NCBI RefSeq assembly: GCF_004349085.1
Contig: NZ_SMFM01000001.1
Location: 744,001-808,000, forward strand
Source: Flavobacterium caseinilyticum
GTDB taxonomy: Bacteria > Bacteroidota > Bacteroidia > Flavobacteriales > Flavobacteriaceae
DNA: 64,000 nucleotides
Reading direction: 5' to 3'
A program made the position numbers and the translations under genes. Positions 34,869 through 43,684 of the stretch are shown piece by piece (the first letter of the stretch is position 1; each line of letters starts with the position of its first letter). Under the pieces are notes generated by a model. It did no database searches. It saw nothing but the letters and a program-made list of their open reading frames with translations, and was not told the DNA's origin.

Positions 34869-35429
34869 ATGAAAGTAATCAACTTACATCAGGAGGAAAA
34901 TGAATTAATCCATTTGGCTGTCGAAAATAATCGGCCTGCACAACAGCAGATTTATACTCAATTTTCTCCAAAAATGTTAAGCGTTTGCCGCCAATACATA
35001 AAAGACATTCATCAGGCCGAAGATATCATGATTACTGCTTTTATGAAAGTGTTTACTAATCTGAAAAATTTTCAACACAAAGGAAGTTTCGAAGGCTGGA
35101 TTAGAAGAATCATGGTCAATGAATGTATTTCTTTTATCCGAGTTGAAAAAAAACTAAAATATATTGAAGACGAAACCCATTTTGAAGAAAGTTTCAATAA
35201 TACTGAAAGCCAATTCGCAATAGACGACATTCAATTTTTGATAGACAGTTTACCGGATGGTTACAAAATGGTGTTCAATTTATATGCTATCGAAGGATTC
35301 AAGCATCATGAAATTGCTGATATGTTAGGGATTAAGGAAGGAACATCAAAATCGCAATTATCACATGCCAGGAAAATGCTGCAAGCACAGATTAATACCT
35401 TAAAAAATTACGAGTATGGAACTGAATAA
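34869..35429 (+). CDS. ECF-type RNA polymerase sigma-70 factor
   Basis: 186 residues, with the start taken at the ATG at 34869 and not the upstream TTG at 34851. Region 2 (about 25-95) contains QQQIYTQFSPKMLSVCRQYI, HQAEDIMITAFMKVFTNL and FEGWIRRIMVNECISFIR. Region 4 (about 125-180) has SLPDGYKMVFNLYAIEGFKH, HEIADMLGIKEGTSKSQLSH and ARKMLQAQI. There are no extra regions, so this is an ECF-like group. Its stop overlaps the next gene by 14 bases. It probably controls its own operon through the promoter at 34754-34781. Confidence 0.9.
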   Translation: MKVINLHQEENELIHLAVENNRPAQQQIYTQFSPKMLSVCRQYIKDIHQAEDIMITAFMKVFTNLKNFQHKGSFEGWIRRIMVNECISFIRVEKKLKYIEDETHFEESFNNTESQFAIDDIQFLIDSLPDGYKMVFNLYAIEGFKHHEIADMLGIKEGTSKSQLSHARKMLQAQINTLKNYEYGTE

Positions 35430-36141
35430 ATTAGATCTTGAAATAAAACAAAAGCTGGAGCAAAGAATTATTCAGCCTTCTGCACAAGCTTGGGATCGAT
35501 TAGAGACTATGTTAGATTCAGCTGAAAAAACAAAAAGCAAACGCAATATTAATTGGATTTACATTGCTGCGAGTTTTGTAGGTTTTCTACTTGTTTGCAC
35601 AGTTTTCTTTAATGGATATGAAACTGTAAAAATAGATCCGACTGCTCCAATAGTTTTAGAAGAAAAATCAGATGAGAATAATTTAGAAAAGCCAGAGATG
35701 CTACATAAAGACGTTGTATCTAGCCAGATTCAAAAAACAATAACTAAGGAATATAAAGTTGTTGCTGAAAATAATAACGTGAATAAACAGTCGAAAAAAC
35801 TAAATACTAAAGAAGAGAAATTTTCAAACGGCAATCGATCACGAGAAAATGAAGTTGTGGTTATTGTAGCTGAAAATAAGAATTACCAATCAATAAGCAG
35901 CAATAGATACGTTTCAGCAGAAAAATTATTAGCTGAAGTTAGTAATACTAAGTTTGAATCTAAAATTACTGATCTATCAGTTGCAAAAGCTAGAAAGGCT
36001 ATTTCTGTAAATCCAAATAGTTTATTATCTAGTGCTGAAACAGAATTAAATCAATCATTTCGAGAATCGGCGTTGGATAAATTCAACAAGAATTTTAATG
36101 CTATAAAAACAGTTTTAGTCAATAGAAATTACGAAGAATAA
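35416..36141 (+). CDS. Membrane protein of the ECF operon, probable anti-sigma factor
   Basis: 241 residues: a cytoplasmic N-terminal segment of about 44 residues (LDLEIKQKLEQRIIQPSAQA, WDRLETMLDSAEK), one membrane helix at about 46-64 (WIYIAASFVGFLLVCTVFF), and a long Lys/Asn/Glu-rich periplasmic tail. No recognised domain in the tail. The position directly after and overlapping a sigma gene, and the topology, fit an anti-sigma that holds the sigma factor at the membrane. That is inference. The 14-base overlap implies co-translation. Confidence 0.6.
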   Translation: MELNKLDLEIKQKLEQRIIQPSAQAWDRLETMLDSAEKTKSKRNINWIYIAASFVGFLLVCTVFFNGYETVKIDPTAPIVLEEKSDENNLEKPEMLHKDVVSSQIQKTITKEYKVVAENNNVNKQSKKLNTKEEKFSNGNRSRENEVVVIVAENKNYQSISSNRYVSAEKLLAEVSNTKFESKITDLSVAKARKAISVNPNSLLSSAETELNQSFRESALDKFNKNFNAIKTVLVNRNYEE

Positions 36142-36175
36142 ATCAAAATCAATCATCAATCAAAAATCGAAAATC

Positions 36176-37771
36176 ATGCAAAAAATTATTTTAATCACTG
36201 TACTATTTTTATCTTCCGTTTTAATACAAGTAAATGCGCAAGAAAAAGGCAATTATAAAAATATTTTAGACTGGACGTATTGGCAGCCTGTGTCACCAAA
36301 TTATGAAAGGAGTGTTGAAAAGGACCCCAAATTCAAAGATGAAGATATTTTAACCATTAAATCGATTAAAAACAAAATCAATGGTTTTGGTACAATCATG
36401 AAAACAATAAAACCAGACTTGTACTTAGGGAAAACCGTGAAAATGTCAGGATATTTAAAATGTGAAAATATTAAATCTTGGGCTGGTTTATGGATGCGTG
36501 TGGATTACTATGATGTGGCTGTTTTGGCTTTTGATAACATGCAAAAAAATCCCATAAAAGGCACAAAAGATTGGGCTAAATATGAGATTGTCTTGCACGT
36601 ACCAGCAGATGCAACTTCTATTTCATACGGAGTTTTATTAGATGAAACAGGTCAGGTTTGGTTTAAAGACATTGCACTAGAAATAGTTGATGAAACTACA
36701 CCTGAAACGGGATTTACTAGAGGAAGAGATCATAAATCAATTCCATTTGAGACCAAAGCCAAAGCAATTGGTAATGAAATTAAATCAATAACTGGCTCAG
36801 AAAAAAATGCGTTAAAAAAAGAGATTGAACAAATTGATAACGATCTGGAAAATAGTGTAATTACTAAAGAACAAGCGGATGATTTAAAGTTGAAAAAAGC
36901 AGCCGTTCACGCCGCAAATATCGATGCTAAAGTTAGTGTTCAAGAAGAAAAACTCAACCAGCTTATACAAGATAAAGTGGATGGAAAAGTTGAAGACGCT
37001 AAGGATCATAGAAGTGGCGGTAGAAAGATTATTTTTGGGACTAATTCTGAGGAACTTGGTCAAAATCAAACGGAATTTAACATTTCTTCGATGAAAGTTT
37101 ATAATGGTCAGGAAGATAAGGAAGAGCGCCAATCCAAAAGAACTACTTCGCAATTTGTATTAGCAACTGGATTGAATAATGTAGTGACTGACGGCTCTGT
37201 TGAAAAATCAGATTTTAGGTATTTGGGTTCTAATTTTTATGAATGGGGAGTAACTTATAATACCCGAATTTTCAAAAACTATAATTTATTGCATGCTAAG
37301 TACGGACTTTCAGTGATGTATAATAATTTGCGAGCTACAGATAACAGGTTTTTTGCAGTAAATGGAAATCAAACAAATCTAGAATTGAATGCGGTGGCGC
37401 AAGATGATTCCCGTTTCAAGAATGTAAATTTGGTATTTCCTATGCATTTAGAATTTGACTTCACAAAATCTAAAGAAAGAGATGGTAAAACCTATTTTAA
37501 AACACACGATAGTTTCCGACTTGGTTTAGGTGGATATGTTGGAACAAATCTAAAATCGAAGCAACTCATTAATTATGATACTGATGGCTATAAGTCAAGA
37601 GAAATAACTAAAGGTGATTTTAATGTTGATAATTTTATATACGGATTGAGTACTTACATCGGATATAAATCGACTAGTTTGTACTTGAAATATGATTTGA
37701 ATCCTTTATTTAAAGATAATACAGTGAAACAAAACAATGTTTCTTTAGGACTGCGTTTTGATTTTAATTAG
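36176..37771 (+). CDS. Exported protein of the ECF operon: jelly-roll domain, coiled coil, C-terminal barrel-like domain
   Basis: 531 residues with signal peptide MQKIILITVLFLSSVLIQVNAQ. Residues about 24-180 look like a carbohydrate-binding-type jelly roll (YWQPVSPNYERSVEKDP, MSGYLKCENIKSWAGLWMR, DWAKYEIVLHVPADATSISYG, ETGQVWFKDIALEIVD). Residues about 205-285 are a charged coiled coil (KNALKKEIEQIDNDLENSV). From about 320 to the end there are amphipathic strands ending in Phe-Asp-Phe-Asn (VSLGLRFDFN), typical of an outer-membrane barrel. Family unknown to me. It is the last gene of the operon and probably the envelope target or sensor; a hairpin terminator follows. Confidence 0.6.
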   Translation: MQKIILITVLFLSSVLIQVNAQEKGNYKNILDWTYWQPVSPNYERSVEKDPKFKDEDILTIKSIKNKINGFGTIMKTIKPDLYLGKTVKMSGYLKCENIKSWAGLWMRVDYYDVAVLAFDNMQKNPIKGTKDWAKYEIVLHVPADATSISYGVLLDETGQVWFKDIALEIVDETTPETGFTRGRDHKSIPFETKAKAIGNEIKSITGSEKNALKKEIEQIDNDLENSVITKEQADDLKLKKAAVHAANIDAKVSVQEEKLNQLIQDKVDGKVEDAKDHRSGGRKIIFGTNSEELGQNQTEFNISSMKVYNGQEDKEERQSKRTTSQFVLATGLNNVVTDGSVEKSDFRYLGSNFYEWGVTYNTRIFKNYNLLHAKYGLSVMYNNLRATDNRFFAVNGNQTNLELNAVAQDDSRFKNVNLVFPMHLEFDFTKSKERDGKTYFKTHDSFRLGLGGYVGTNLKSKQLINYDTDGYKSREITKGDFNVDNFIYGLSTYIGYKSTSLYLKYDLNPLFKDNTVKQNNVSLGLRFDFN

Positions 37772-37803
37772 AAATTGTTTTAGTTAGTTTTATACTTTGA
37801 GAG

Positions 37804-37829
37804 GCACTTTGAAAGAAGTGCTTTTTTTG
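37804..37829 (+). terminator. Terminator of the ECF sigma operon
   Basis: Stem GCACTT / AAGTGC with a six-base loop, followed by seven T. It lies 33 bases after the stop of the exported protein. Confidence 0.85.
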
Positions 37830-37839
37830 TTTTTAGATA

Positions 37840-37871
37840 TTGAATTATGAACTTTGATTTGCGTATTTTTG
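37840..37871 (+). promoter_or_regulatory. dnaG promoter
   Basis: TTG at 37840-37842 and TATTTTTG at 37864-37871, spacer 21. Transcription would begin near 37875, downstream of the upstream in-frame TTG at 37854, which therefore cannot be the dnaG start. Confidence 0.65.
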
Positions 37872-37904
37872 CACACTTTTCAACTATTAAATATTTTATC
37901 CAAC

Positions 37905-39887
37905 TTGATTTCAAAAGCCACTATTGATACTGTTTTCGAAACTGCTCGAGTTGAGGAGGTTATTGGTGATTTCGTAAACCTAAAGCGTGCAGGAAGTAAC
38001 TTCAAGGGATTAAGTCCTTTTTCTGAAGAACGTTCTCCTTCGTTTATGGTTTCGCCAGCTAAAGGAATTTGGAAAGATTTTAGTTCTGGAAAAGGCGGGA
38101 ACTCCGTGGCTTTCTTAATGGAACATTCCCATTTTACGTATCCGGAAGCCATTCGATACTTAGCTAAAAAATACAATATTGAGATTGAAGAAACGGAACA
38201 AACAGACCAAGAGAAAGCAATTACCGATGTTCGGGAAAGTATGTATTTGGTTTCGGAATTTGCAAAAACCTATTTCCACAACACACTTTTAAACTCTGAA
38301 GAAGGAAAAGCAATTGGGTACTCTTATTTTAAAGAAAGAGGATTTACGAGTGAGACTATTAAGAAGTTTAGTTTAGGATATTCGCCTGAAAGTTGGGATG
38401 CTTTTACGAAAGAAGCCTTAGGCAAAGGATATAAATTAGAATTCTTAGAAAGCACAGGACTTACAATTCCCAGAGATGACAGGCCGTTTGACAGGTTCAA
38501 AGGGCGTGTAATGTTTCCTATAGAAAGCATGTCTGGAAGAGTGCTGGGTTTTGGAGGTCGTATTCTTACCAATGATAAAAAGGCGGCAAAATACCTGAAT
38601 TCCCCTGAAAGTGAAATTTATCATAAAAGCAAAGTGTTGTATGGTATTTTTCAAGCCAAACAATCCATCGCAAAATTAAATAATTGTTATTTGGTTGAAG
38701 GATATACGGATGTAATTCAGTTCAATCAATCTGGAATAGAGAACGTTGTTTCTTCTTCTGGAACGGCGTTAACACCTGACCAAATCCGATTAATAAATAG
38801 ATTAACAAAGAATATAACGGTACTTTTTGACGGAGATGCTGCAGGTTTACGGGCATCTGTTCGAGGAATCGATTTGATTCTTGAGGAAGGGATGAATGTA
38901 AAGGTTTGTACTTTTCCTGATGGCGAAGATCCGGACAGCTTTGCCAAAAAAACATCGTATGAGGATTTAGTTTTATATCTGGAAAATAACGCCAAAGATT
39001 TTATTCAGTTCAAGGCCTCGCTTTTGATGAATGAAGCCAAGAATGATCCTATCAAAAAAGCCGACTTAATTCGGGATATGGTGGTAAGTATTTCGAAAAT
39101 TCCGGACAGAATTCAGCGTGAAATTTATATTCAGGAATGTTCTCGAATTATGGATATTTCGGAGCAGGTTTTACAAAGTACCTTAGCACAATTAGTACAA
39201 AAAGAGGGTATTGAAGTAGGAAAAAAGCAGAAGCAAGAGCAAGTGCAAAATGCTTTTGATTATGTAAAAAATGAACAGACAGATGAGACGGACAAAGTGG
39301 ATTCTCTGTATCGCTTTGAACGCAAAATAATAGAAATACTTTTACTCTATGGCAATAAAACAGAAAAATTTGAAGAAGTCCTGTTAAAGTCAAATAGTGA
39401 TGGAGAAATTATAGATGTCACTGAAATCAAGGAATTGAAAGTTTTTCAGAAAATTTATTTAAGTTTACAAGATGATGAAGTAGAGTTTGCAAGTCCTATA
39501 TTTAGAGATATTTATAAGAATTTAATAGATTTTTATTTGCAAAATGAGGATTCCGGACTTGAAAAATATATAAATCATATTCAGTCTGGAATTCCAGATG
39601 AAGTGACTAATATTATAATGGAGGATGAGAAAAACGTCTTGCATAATTGGATAGGCCAAAATATTTTTCCAAAAACCAAAGAAGAAATGTTAAATCAGGA
39701 TGTTTCGGATACATTACTTACTTTAAGATGGTTTTTGGTTAGCGAAATCATTGAAGAGTTGAAAAATTCAGTCTCTAATGAGCCAGATTCGGATAATATG
39801 GAGTCATTGTCTTTAGTGATGAATTATATCGAGTTAAGAGGAAAATTTTCAAAAAAATTAGGAAGAGTTGTGGTACGTTACCATTAA
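37905..39887 (+). CDS. dnaG: DNA primase, zinc ligands lost
   Basis: Synthesises RNA primers at the replication fork. 660 residues from a TTG codon at 37905 (LISKATIDTVFETAR is the expected N-terminus; the frame opens further upstream, but that would start before the promoter). The N-terminal zinc-ribbon region is kept in form (GLSPFSEERSPSF, IWKDFSSGKGGN), yet the Cys-His-Cys-Cys ligands of other DnaG proteins are Ser37, Ser40, Asp58 and Ser61. The TOPRIM domain is normal: VEGYTDVIQFNQSG, FDGDAAGLRASVRGID and the acidic EDPDSFAK. The C-terminal helicase-interaction region is divergent. Monocistronic. Confidence 0.93.
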   Translation: MISKATIDTVFETARVEEVIGDFVNLKRAGSNFKGLSPFSEERSPSFMVSPAKGIWKDFSSGKGGNSVAFLMEHSHFTYPEAIRYLAKKYNIEIEETEQTDQEKAITDVRESMYLVSEFAKTYFHNTLLNSEEGKAIGYSYFKERGFTSETIKKFSLGYSPESWDAFTKEALGKGYKLEFLESTGLTIPRDDRPFDRFKGRVMFPIESMSGRVLGFGGRILTNDKKAAKYLNSPESEIYHKSKVLYGIFQAKQSIAKLNNCYLVEGYTDVIQFNQSGIENVVSSSGTALTPDQIRLINRLTKNITVLFDGDAAGLRASVRGIDLILEEGMNVKVCTFPDGEDPDSFAKKTSYEDLVLYLENNAKDFIQFKASLLMNEAKNDPIKKADLIRDMVVSISKIPDRIQREIYIQECSRIMDISEQVLQSTLAQLVQKEGIEVGKKQKQEQVQNAFDYVKNEQTDETDKVDSLYRFERKIIEILLLYGNKTEKFEEVLLKSNSDGEIIDVTEIKELKVFQKIYLSLQDDEVEFASPIFRDIYKNLIDFYLQNEDSGLEKYINHIQSGIPDEVTNIIMEDEKNVLHNWIGQNIFPKTKEEMLNQDVSDTLLTLRWFLVSEIIEELKNSVSNEPDSDNMESLSLVMNYIELRGKFSKKLGRVVVRYH

Positions 39888-39926
39888 AAAACATAATTTT
39901 TTTACCTCGCAAGATCGAGGAAATAG

Positions 39927-39971
39927 AAAGCTCTGTATTGTCTGAACATATTTCAGACAATACAGAGCTTT
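39927..39971. repeat. Perfect 20-bp inverted repeat between dnaG and the response regulator
   Basis: AAAGCTCTGTATTGTCTGAA pairs perfectly with TTCAGACAATACAGAGCTTT around a 5-base loop CATAT. It lies between the convergent ends of dnaG and the orphan response regulator. Neither side has a T tract, so it is not an ordinary intrinsic terminator, although it is placed where a bidirectional one is expected. Confidence 0.8.
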
Positions 39972-40044
39972 GAACACTATTGATTAAAATTAAATTAATC
40001 CATACTTTTTCTAAAAAATCAACACTAATAATATGTTGATACTA

Positions 40045-40674
40045 CTAAACGATCTCTAACTTTTTAGCTTTGTCCACTAAATCTACCAGATTAGTAACGT
40101 TTAGTTTGGTAAGTAATCGCAATTTGTAAGTACTGATCGTTTTTTCGTTGAGTTTTAAAATATCAGCGATTTCATGATTCTTTTTACCTCCACTTAAGTA
40201 ACGTAATACTTCAACCTCTCGGTTGGAAAGCTTGCGGTACAGACGTTCGCTTTTAGTTTGTTTGGCAATCAAGGCTAGATTTTTCTTCACGGTTTCGTTC
40301 ATGATTATCTTTCCTTGGGAGACTTTAATAATCGAAATCCCTAAAGTTTCTAACTTTTCGGATTTATGCACAAAGCCAGAAACTCCAGCTTTTATGGCAT
40401 TTGGCGCATAAATTTGTTCTGAAAGACCACTGAAGATAATGATTTTAGTTTTTGGAAAATTTTTCAAGACTGCTTTAACCTCAAAAATACTGGCAAGTCC
40501 TTCGAGTTCCAAATCTAATATTAACACATCAATGTCTTTTGTTAAAAGTATATCCCTTACCATTAAAAAGTTACCTACATTGGCAACTATAGAAATGTCT
40601 GCATGATCTTTAAAGTAAGATTTTACTCCAAAATGCACAACAGGATAATTATCGGCTATACATACTTTAATCAT
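40045..40674 (-). CDS. LuxR/NarL-type response regulator (orphan)
   Basis: 209 residues: receiver domain (about 1-120) and a C-terminal LuxR helix-turn-helix (about 145-205). Phospho-acceptor Asp54 in VLILDLELEG, acidic residue Asp8, Ser82 in IIFSGL and Lys at about 103 in VSGFVHKSE are present, so phosphorylation is plausible. The output domain has LSNREVEVLRYLSGG and HEIADILKLNEKTISTYKLR, with the KTISTY recognition helix. No histidine kinase lies nearby, so the cognate kinase is elsewhere. nadE follows on the same strand upstream but is separated by 98 bases. Confidence 0.9.
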   Translation of the reverse strand: MIKVCIADNYPVVHFGVKSYFKDHADISIVANVGNFLMVRDILLTKDIDVLILDLELEGLASIFEVKAVLKNFPKTKIIIFSGLSEQIYAPNAIKAGVSGFVHKSEKLETLGISIIKVSQGKIIMNETVKKNLALIAKQTKSERLYRKLSNREVEVLRYLSGGKKNHEIADILKLNEKTISTYKLRLLTKLNVTNLVDLVDKAKKLEIV

Positions 40675-40771
40675 AATTTTAAATTTTTAGAATTGTTTGT
40701 AATTGGAAATGTAAAATTAATAAATAAATTCTGTAATTAATTGTAAATCAATATAAAATATTACTTCTTTA

Positions 40772-41569
40772 TCATTTTGTGATAAAACATACTGGAATTG
40801 CTAGCATTTTATGTTGATTAATAGTGTTTAATCGTTTATAAATTTCGAAAACAATTTTTTCCCGTCCAAAATAGTCTTCAGCTGACTTTCCAGCTTCATT
40901 TTCAAGCATTGCCCATTCTAATTCATCATAACTGGCACCTAATTGATCTTCATCAGTTCTGTCGTCACCAAATAATCCGTCTGTTGGAGAAGCGTTTAAA
41001 ATAGACTCCGGAATTTTCAAATAACGGCCTAATAGATAAACTTCTGATTTCATTAAATCAGCGATTGGACTTAAATCTACTCCGCCGTCACCATATTTTG
41101 TATAAAAACCTACGCCAAAATCCTCTACTTTATTACCTGTTCCTGCAACTAGTAAACCATGGATTCCTGCAAAGTAGTAAAGTGTGGTCATTCTTAATCT
41201 TGCTCTGGTATTTGCAAGTGAAAGTTGGACTGTGGCTGTATCTGAATCATCAGGAACTGCTTTTTTAAACGTCTCAAAAACACCGGTTAAATCAGCTTCA
41301 GTGTTGGAAACGTTAGGAAATCTTTGTTTTAGTTGTTCAATATGTTTGCGTCCTCGGGTTACGTGACTTGGTGCTTGATGAATAGGCATTTCAACACATA
41401 AAACCTTTAATCCTGTTTGTGCACATAATGTTGAGGTCACTGCCGAATCTACTCCACCGGAAATACCTATTACAAATCCATTTACTTTTGCATTTTCAGC
41501 ATATGTTTTTAACCAGTTTACAATTTGAGTATTTACTTTTTCAACTTGGATTGCACTTTTTTTAGTCAT
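40772..41569 (-). CDS. nadE: Ammonia-dependent NAD+ synthetase
   Basis: Final step of NAD synthesis: amidates deamido-NAD with ammonia and ATP. 265 residues, the short form without a glutaminase domain. ATP pyrophosphatase P-loop SGGVDSAVTST (about 35-45), TGNKVEDFGVGFYTKYGDGGVDLSPIADLMKSEVY (NAD/deamido-NAD contacts), and SPTDGLFGDDRTDEDQLG (ATP/Mg loop) are present. The gene order nadE, gldB, gldC is characteristic of Flavobacteria: nadE is divergent from gldB, 100 bases apart. Confidence 0.95.
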   Translation of the reverse strand: MTKKSAIQVEKVNTQIVNWLKTYAENAKVNGFVIGISGGVDSAVTSTLCAQTGLKVLCVEMPIHQAPSHVTRGRKHIEQLKQRFPNVSNTEADLTGVFETFKKAVPDDSDTATVQLSLANTRARLRMTTLYYFAGIHGLLVAGTGNKVEDFGVGFYTKYGDGGVDLSPIADLMKSEVYLLGRYLKIPESILNASPTDGLFGDDRTDEDQLGASYDELEWAMLENEAGKSAEDYFGREKIVFEIYKRLNTINQHKMLAIPVCFITK

Positions 41570-41669
41570 AATAGTTTACGTTTTAAAAAGCAGGAATGTA
41601 TATTTGCAAAATCATTTCGTCATGCATTCGTTTCCTAGGATTCTTTGGAAACAAATTTAATTAATATAT

Positions 41670-42626
41670 ATGAAAAAATATCTGTTTCTTGTAGTCTTAT
41701 GTCTCGTTATTTTTTCTTGTGATAAGAAAACTAAAGTTGAAAGTGCCGTTACAGCGATTCCTTTGGAATTAAAAGTGGAGCGATTTGATAAAATATTTTT
41801 TGAAACGCCTCCAAAGGATTTAGAAAAAGTAAAAAAGGAATTCCCGTTTTTTTTTCCTGCAGGTAACGATAATAGCGTTTGGTTAAATAAAATGCAAGAT
41901 CCAATCTGGAGAGAATTATACACGGAAGTTCAAAAAAAATATGCTGATTTTGAACCTTTCAAATTGGAATTAGAGACGCTTTTTAAACATATAAAATATT
42001 ATTTTCCGCAAACAAAAACGCCAAAAGTAATTACCATAATCTCTGAAATGGATTACAATAATAAAGCTATTTATGCAGATAGTTTAGTGATTATTTCGCT
42101 GGAACTTTATTTAGGAAAAGGGCATAAGTTTTATCAGTTTCCTGATTACTTAAAACAAAATTTTGAGCAAAGACAAATTGCCCCAGATGTAGTTTCGAGT
42201 TTTGCGGCACGAAAAATCCCTCCTGTTTTAGAGAAAGATTTACTGAACCAAATGATTTATCACGGAAAGCAATTGTATTTAAAGGATTTACTTTTACCGG
42301 AATATACTGATGCCGAAAAAATGGGATATACGCCTGAACAAATAGTATGGTGTCAGGAAAATGAAAGTTATATGTGGCGTTATTTAATTGAAAAAGAAAT
42401 GCTTTACAGCACTGATCAAAAATTAATTCCTCGATTTATAAATCCGGCGCCGTTTTCTAAATTTTATTTGGAAATTGATAATGAATCCCCGGGACAAGTT
42501 GGAGCCTGGATTGGATGGCAAATGGTGCGTTCCTACATGAAAAATAATGAAGTTCCTATTGCTGACTTGCTGAAGACAAGTGCAAAAGAAATATTTGTGA
42601 AATCAAAATACAAACCCAAAAAGTAA
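41670..42626 (+). CDS. gldB: Gliding motility lipoprotein GldB
   Basis: 318 residues. Lipoprotein signal MKKYLFLVVLCLVIFSC, lipobox cysteine at position 17. The body carries the recognised GldB sequence (ELKVERFDKIFFETPPKDLE, PIWRELYTEVQKKYADFEP, LIIPRFINPAPFSKFYLEID, SPGQVGAWIGWQMV). GldB is essential for gliding and for T9SS function in F. johnsoniae; its biochemical role is unknown. The stop overlaps the gldC start (TAATG). A TATATTTG box is at 41599-41606, about 65 bases upstream. Confidence 0.93.
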   Translation: MKKYLFLVVLCLVIFSCDKKTKVESAVTAIPLELKVERFDKIFFETPPKDLEKVKKEFPFFFPAGNDNSVWLNKMQDPIWRELYTEVQKKYADFEPFKLELETLFKHIKYYFPQTKTPKVITIISEMDYNNKAIYADSLVIISLELYLGKGHKFYQFPDYLKQNFEQRQIAPDVVSSFAARKIPPVLEKDLLNQMIYHGKQLYLKDLLLPEYTDAEKMGYTPEQIVWCQENESYMWRYLIEKEMLYSTDQKLIPRFINPAPFSKFYLEIDNESPGQVGAWIGWQMVRSYMKNNEVPIADLLKTSAKEIFVKSKYKPKK

Positions 42627-42961
42627 TGTCAAATAAAAATACATCAGAAATTAAGTTTCTAATTGAGTTAGATGAAAATCGTGTGCCGGAAAAATTAATG
42701 TGGTCTGCCAAAGACGGCGGAGTAGAACAGGAGGAGGCAAAAGCAATTATGCTGTCGATCTGGGACAGTAAGGCCAAAGAAAGTATGCGTATAGATTTAT
42801 GGACGAAAGATATGCCGGTTGATGAAATGAAAATTTTCTTTCACCAGACTTTAGTGGCAATGTCCGAAACTTTCAAACGTGCTACAGATGACGAAAAAAT
42901 GGCCGATACAATGAAAGATTTCTGTGACTATTTTGCGGAGAAATTAGAATTAACAAAATAA
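42626..42961 (+). CDS. gldC: Gliding motility protein GldC
   Basis: 111 residues, a small soluble protein without a signal peptide. Seen: the GldC-typical EIKFLIELDENRVPEKLMWS, DGGVEQEEAKAIMLSIWDS and MRIDLWTKDMPVDEMKIFFHQ. In F. johnsoniae GldC mutants glide poorly and the gene lies after gldB, as here. Its ATG is in the gldB stop codon. A large hairpin terminator follows 20 bases after the stop. Confidence 0.93.
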   Translation: MSNKNTSEIKFLIELDENRVPEKLMWSAKDGGVEQEEAKAIMLSIWDSKAKESMRIDLWTKDMPVDEMKIFFHQTLVAMSETFKRATDDEKMADTMKDFCDYFAEKLELTK

Positions 42962-42978
42962 AATAGATTCTGTTCTAA

Positions 42979-43019
42979 AAAAAATCCCAAAACTTAAATT
43001 TTTAAGTTTTGGGATTTTT
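42979..43019. terminator. Bidirectional terminator between gldC and engB
   Basis: AAAATCCCAAAACTTAA pairs with TTAAGTTTTGGGATTTT over about 15 bp, with a T run on both sides (A run on the left). It serves both gldC (+) and engB (-). Confidence 0.9.
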
Positions 43020-43038
43020 ATGCTTTAATAATGAAGTT

Positions 43039-43659
43039 CTAAAACTGATTGTTATTCTTGAAAACTTCTTGATTTACTTCATCGATATAGGAAAGTAATT
43101 CTTCTTTCCCAGTTGATTCTGTCGCTGAGGTTACAAAATAATGCGGCATTTCGGCCCAATTGTTTGCAAACATTTTCTTTTTGTAAGCCGCAATATGCGA
43201 ATCGATTTTTACTTTACTTATCTTATCTGCTTTGGTGAAAACAATACAAAATGGAATTTCGCTTTCGCCCATGTAGGACATGAATTCAATATCTATAGTT
43301 TGTGCCTCATGACGAATGTCAATCAAAACAAATGCACACACTAATTGTTCTCTGGTTTCGAAATAATCAGTAATGAATTCCTGGAAAATAGATTTCGTTT
43401 TTTTGGAAACTTTGGCATATCCATATCCTGGTAAATCGACTAAGAACCAATTATTGTTAATAAGAAAATGGTTTATCAATTGTGTTTTTCCGGGTCTTCC
43501 CGAAGTTTTAGCTAACTTTTTATGATTGGTCAGCATGTTTATCAAGGAAGATTTCCCAACGTTTGATCGGCCTATAAAAGCGTATTCCGGCAAAAAATCT
43601 TTGGGACATTTGGTTACATCGGAGTTGCTGATAACAAATTCGGCGGTATTAATTTTCAT
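43039..43659 (-). CDS. engB: Ribosome biogenesis GTPase EngB/YihA
   Basis: Small TRAFAC GTPase (206 residues) needed for 50S assembly. G1 P-loop GRSNVGKSSLINML (about 31-44), switch region SGRPGKTQLINHF, G3 DLPGYGYAKVSKK, G4 VFTKADKI and G5 TSATESTGKEE are all in place. This gene is in reverse to gldC with a shared terminator. The alpha/beta hydrolase gene is 26 bases upstream on the same strand, so the two may be co-transcribed. Confidence 0.96.
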   Translation of the reverse strand: MKINTAEFVISNSDVTKCPKDFLPEYAFIGRSNVGKSSLINMLTNHKKLAKTSGRPGKTQLINHFLINNNWFLVDLPGYGYAKVSKKTKSIFQEFITDYFETREQLVCAFVLIDIRHEAQTIDIEFMSYMGESEIPFCIVFTKADKISKVKIDSHIAAYKKKMFANNWAEMPHYFVTSATESTGKEELLSYIDEVNQEVFKNNNQF

Positions 43660-43684
43660 TTTTTCTAAGTGTAAAATTCTCTTT

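Noticed and set aside
37854..37904. Upstream extension of dnaG
   Set aside because: The -7 box lies within it, and the added residues do not match DnaG; start moved to 37905.
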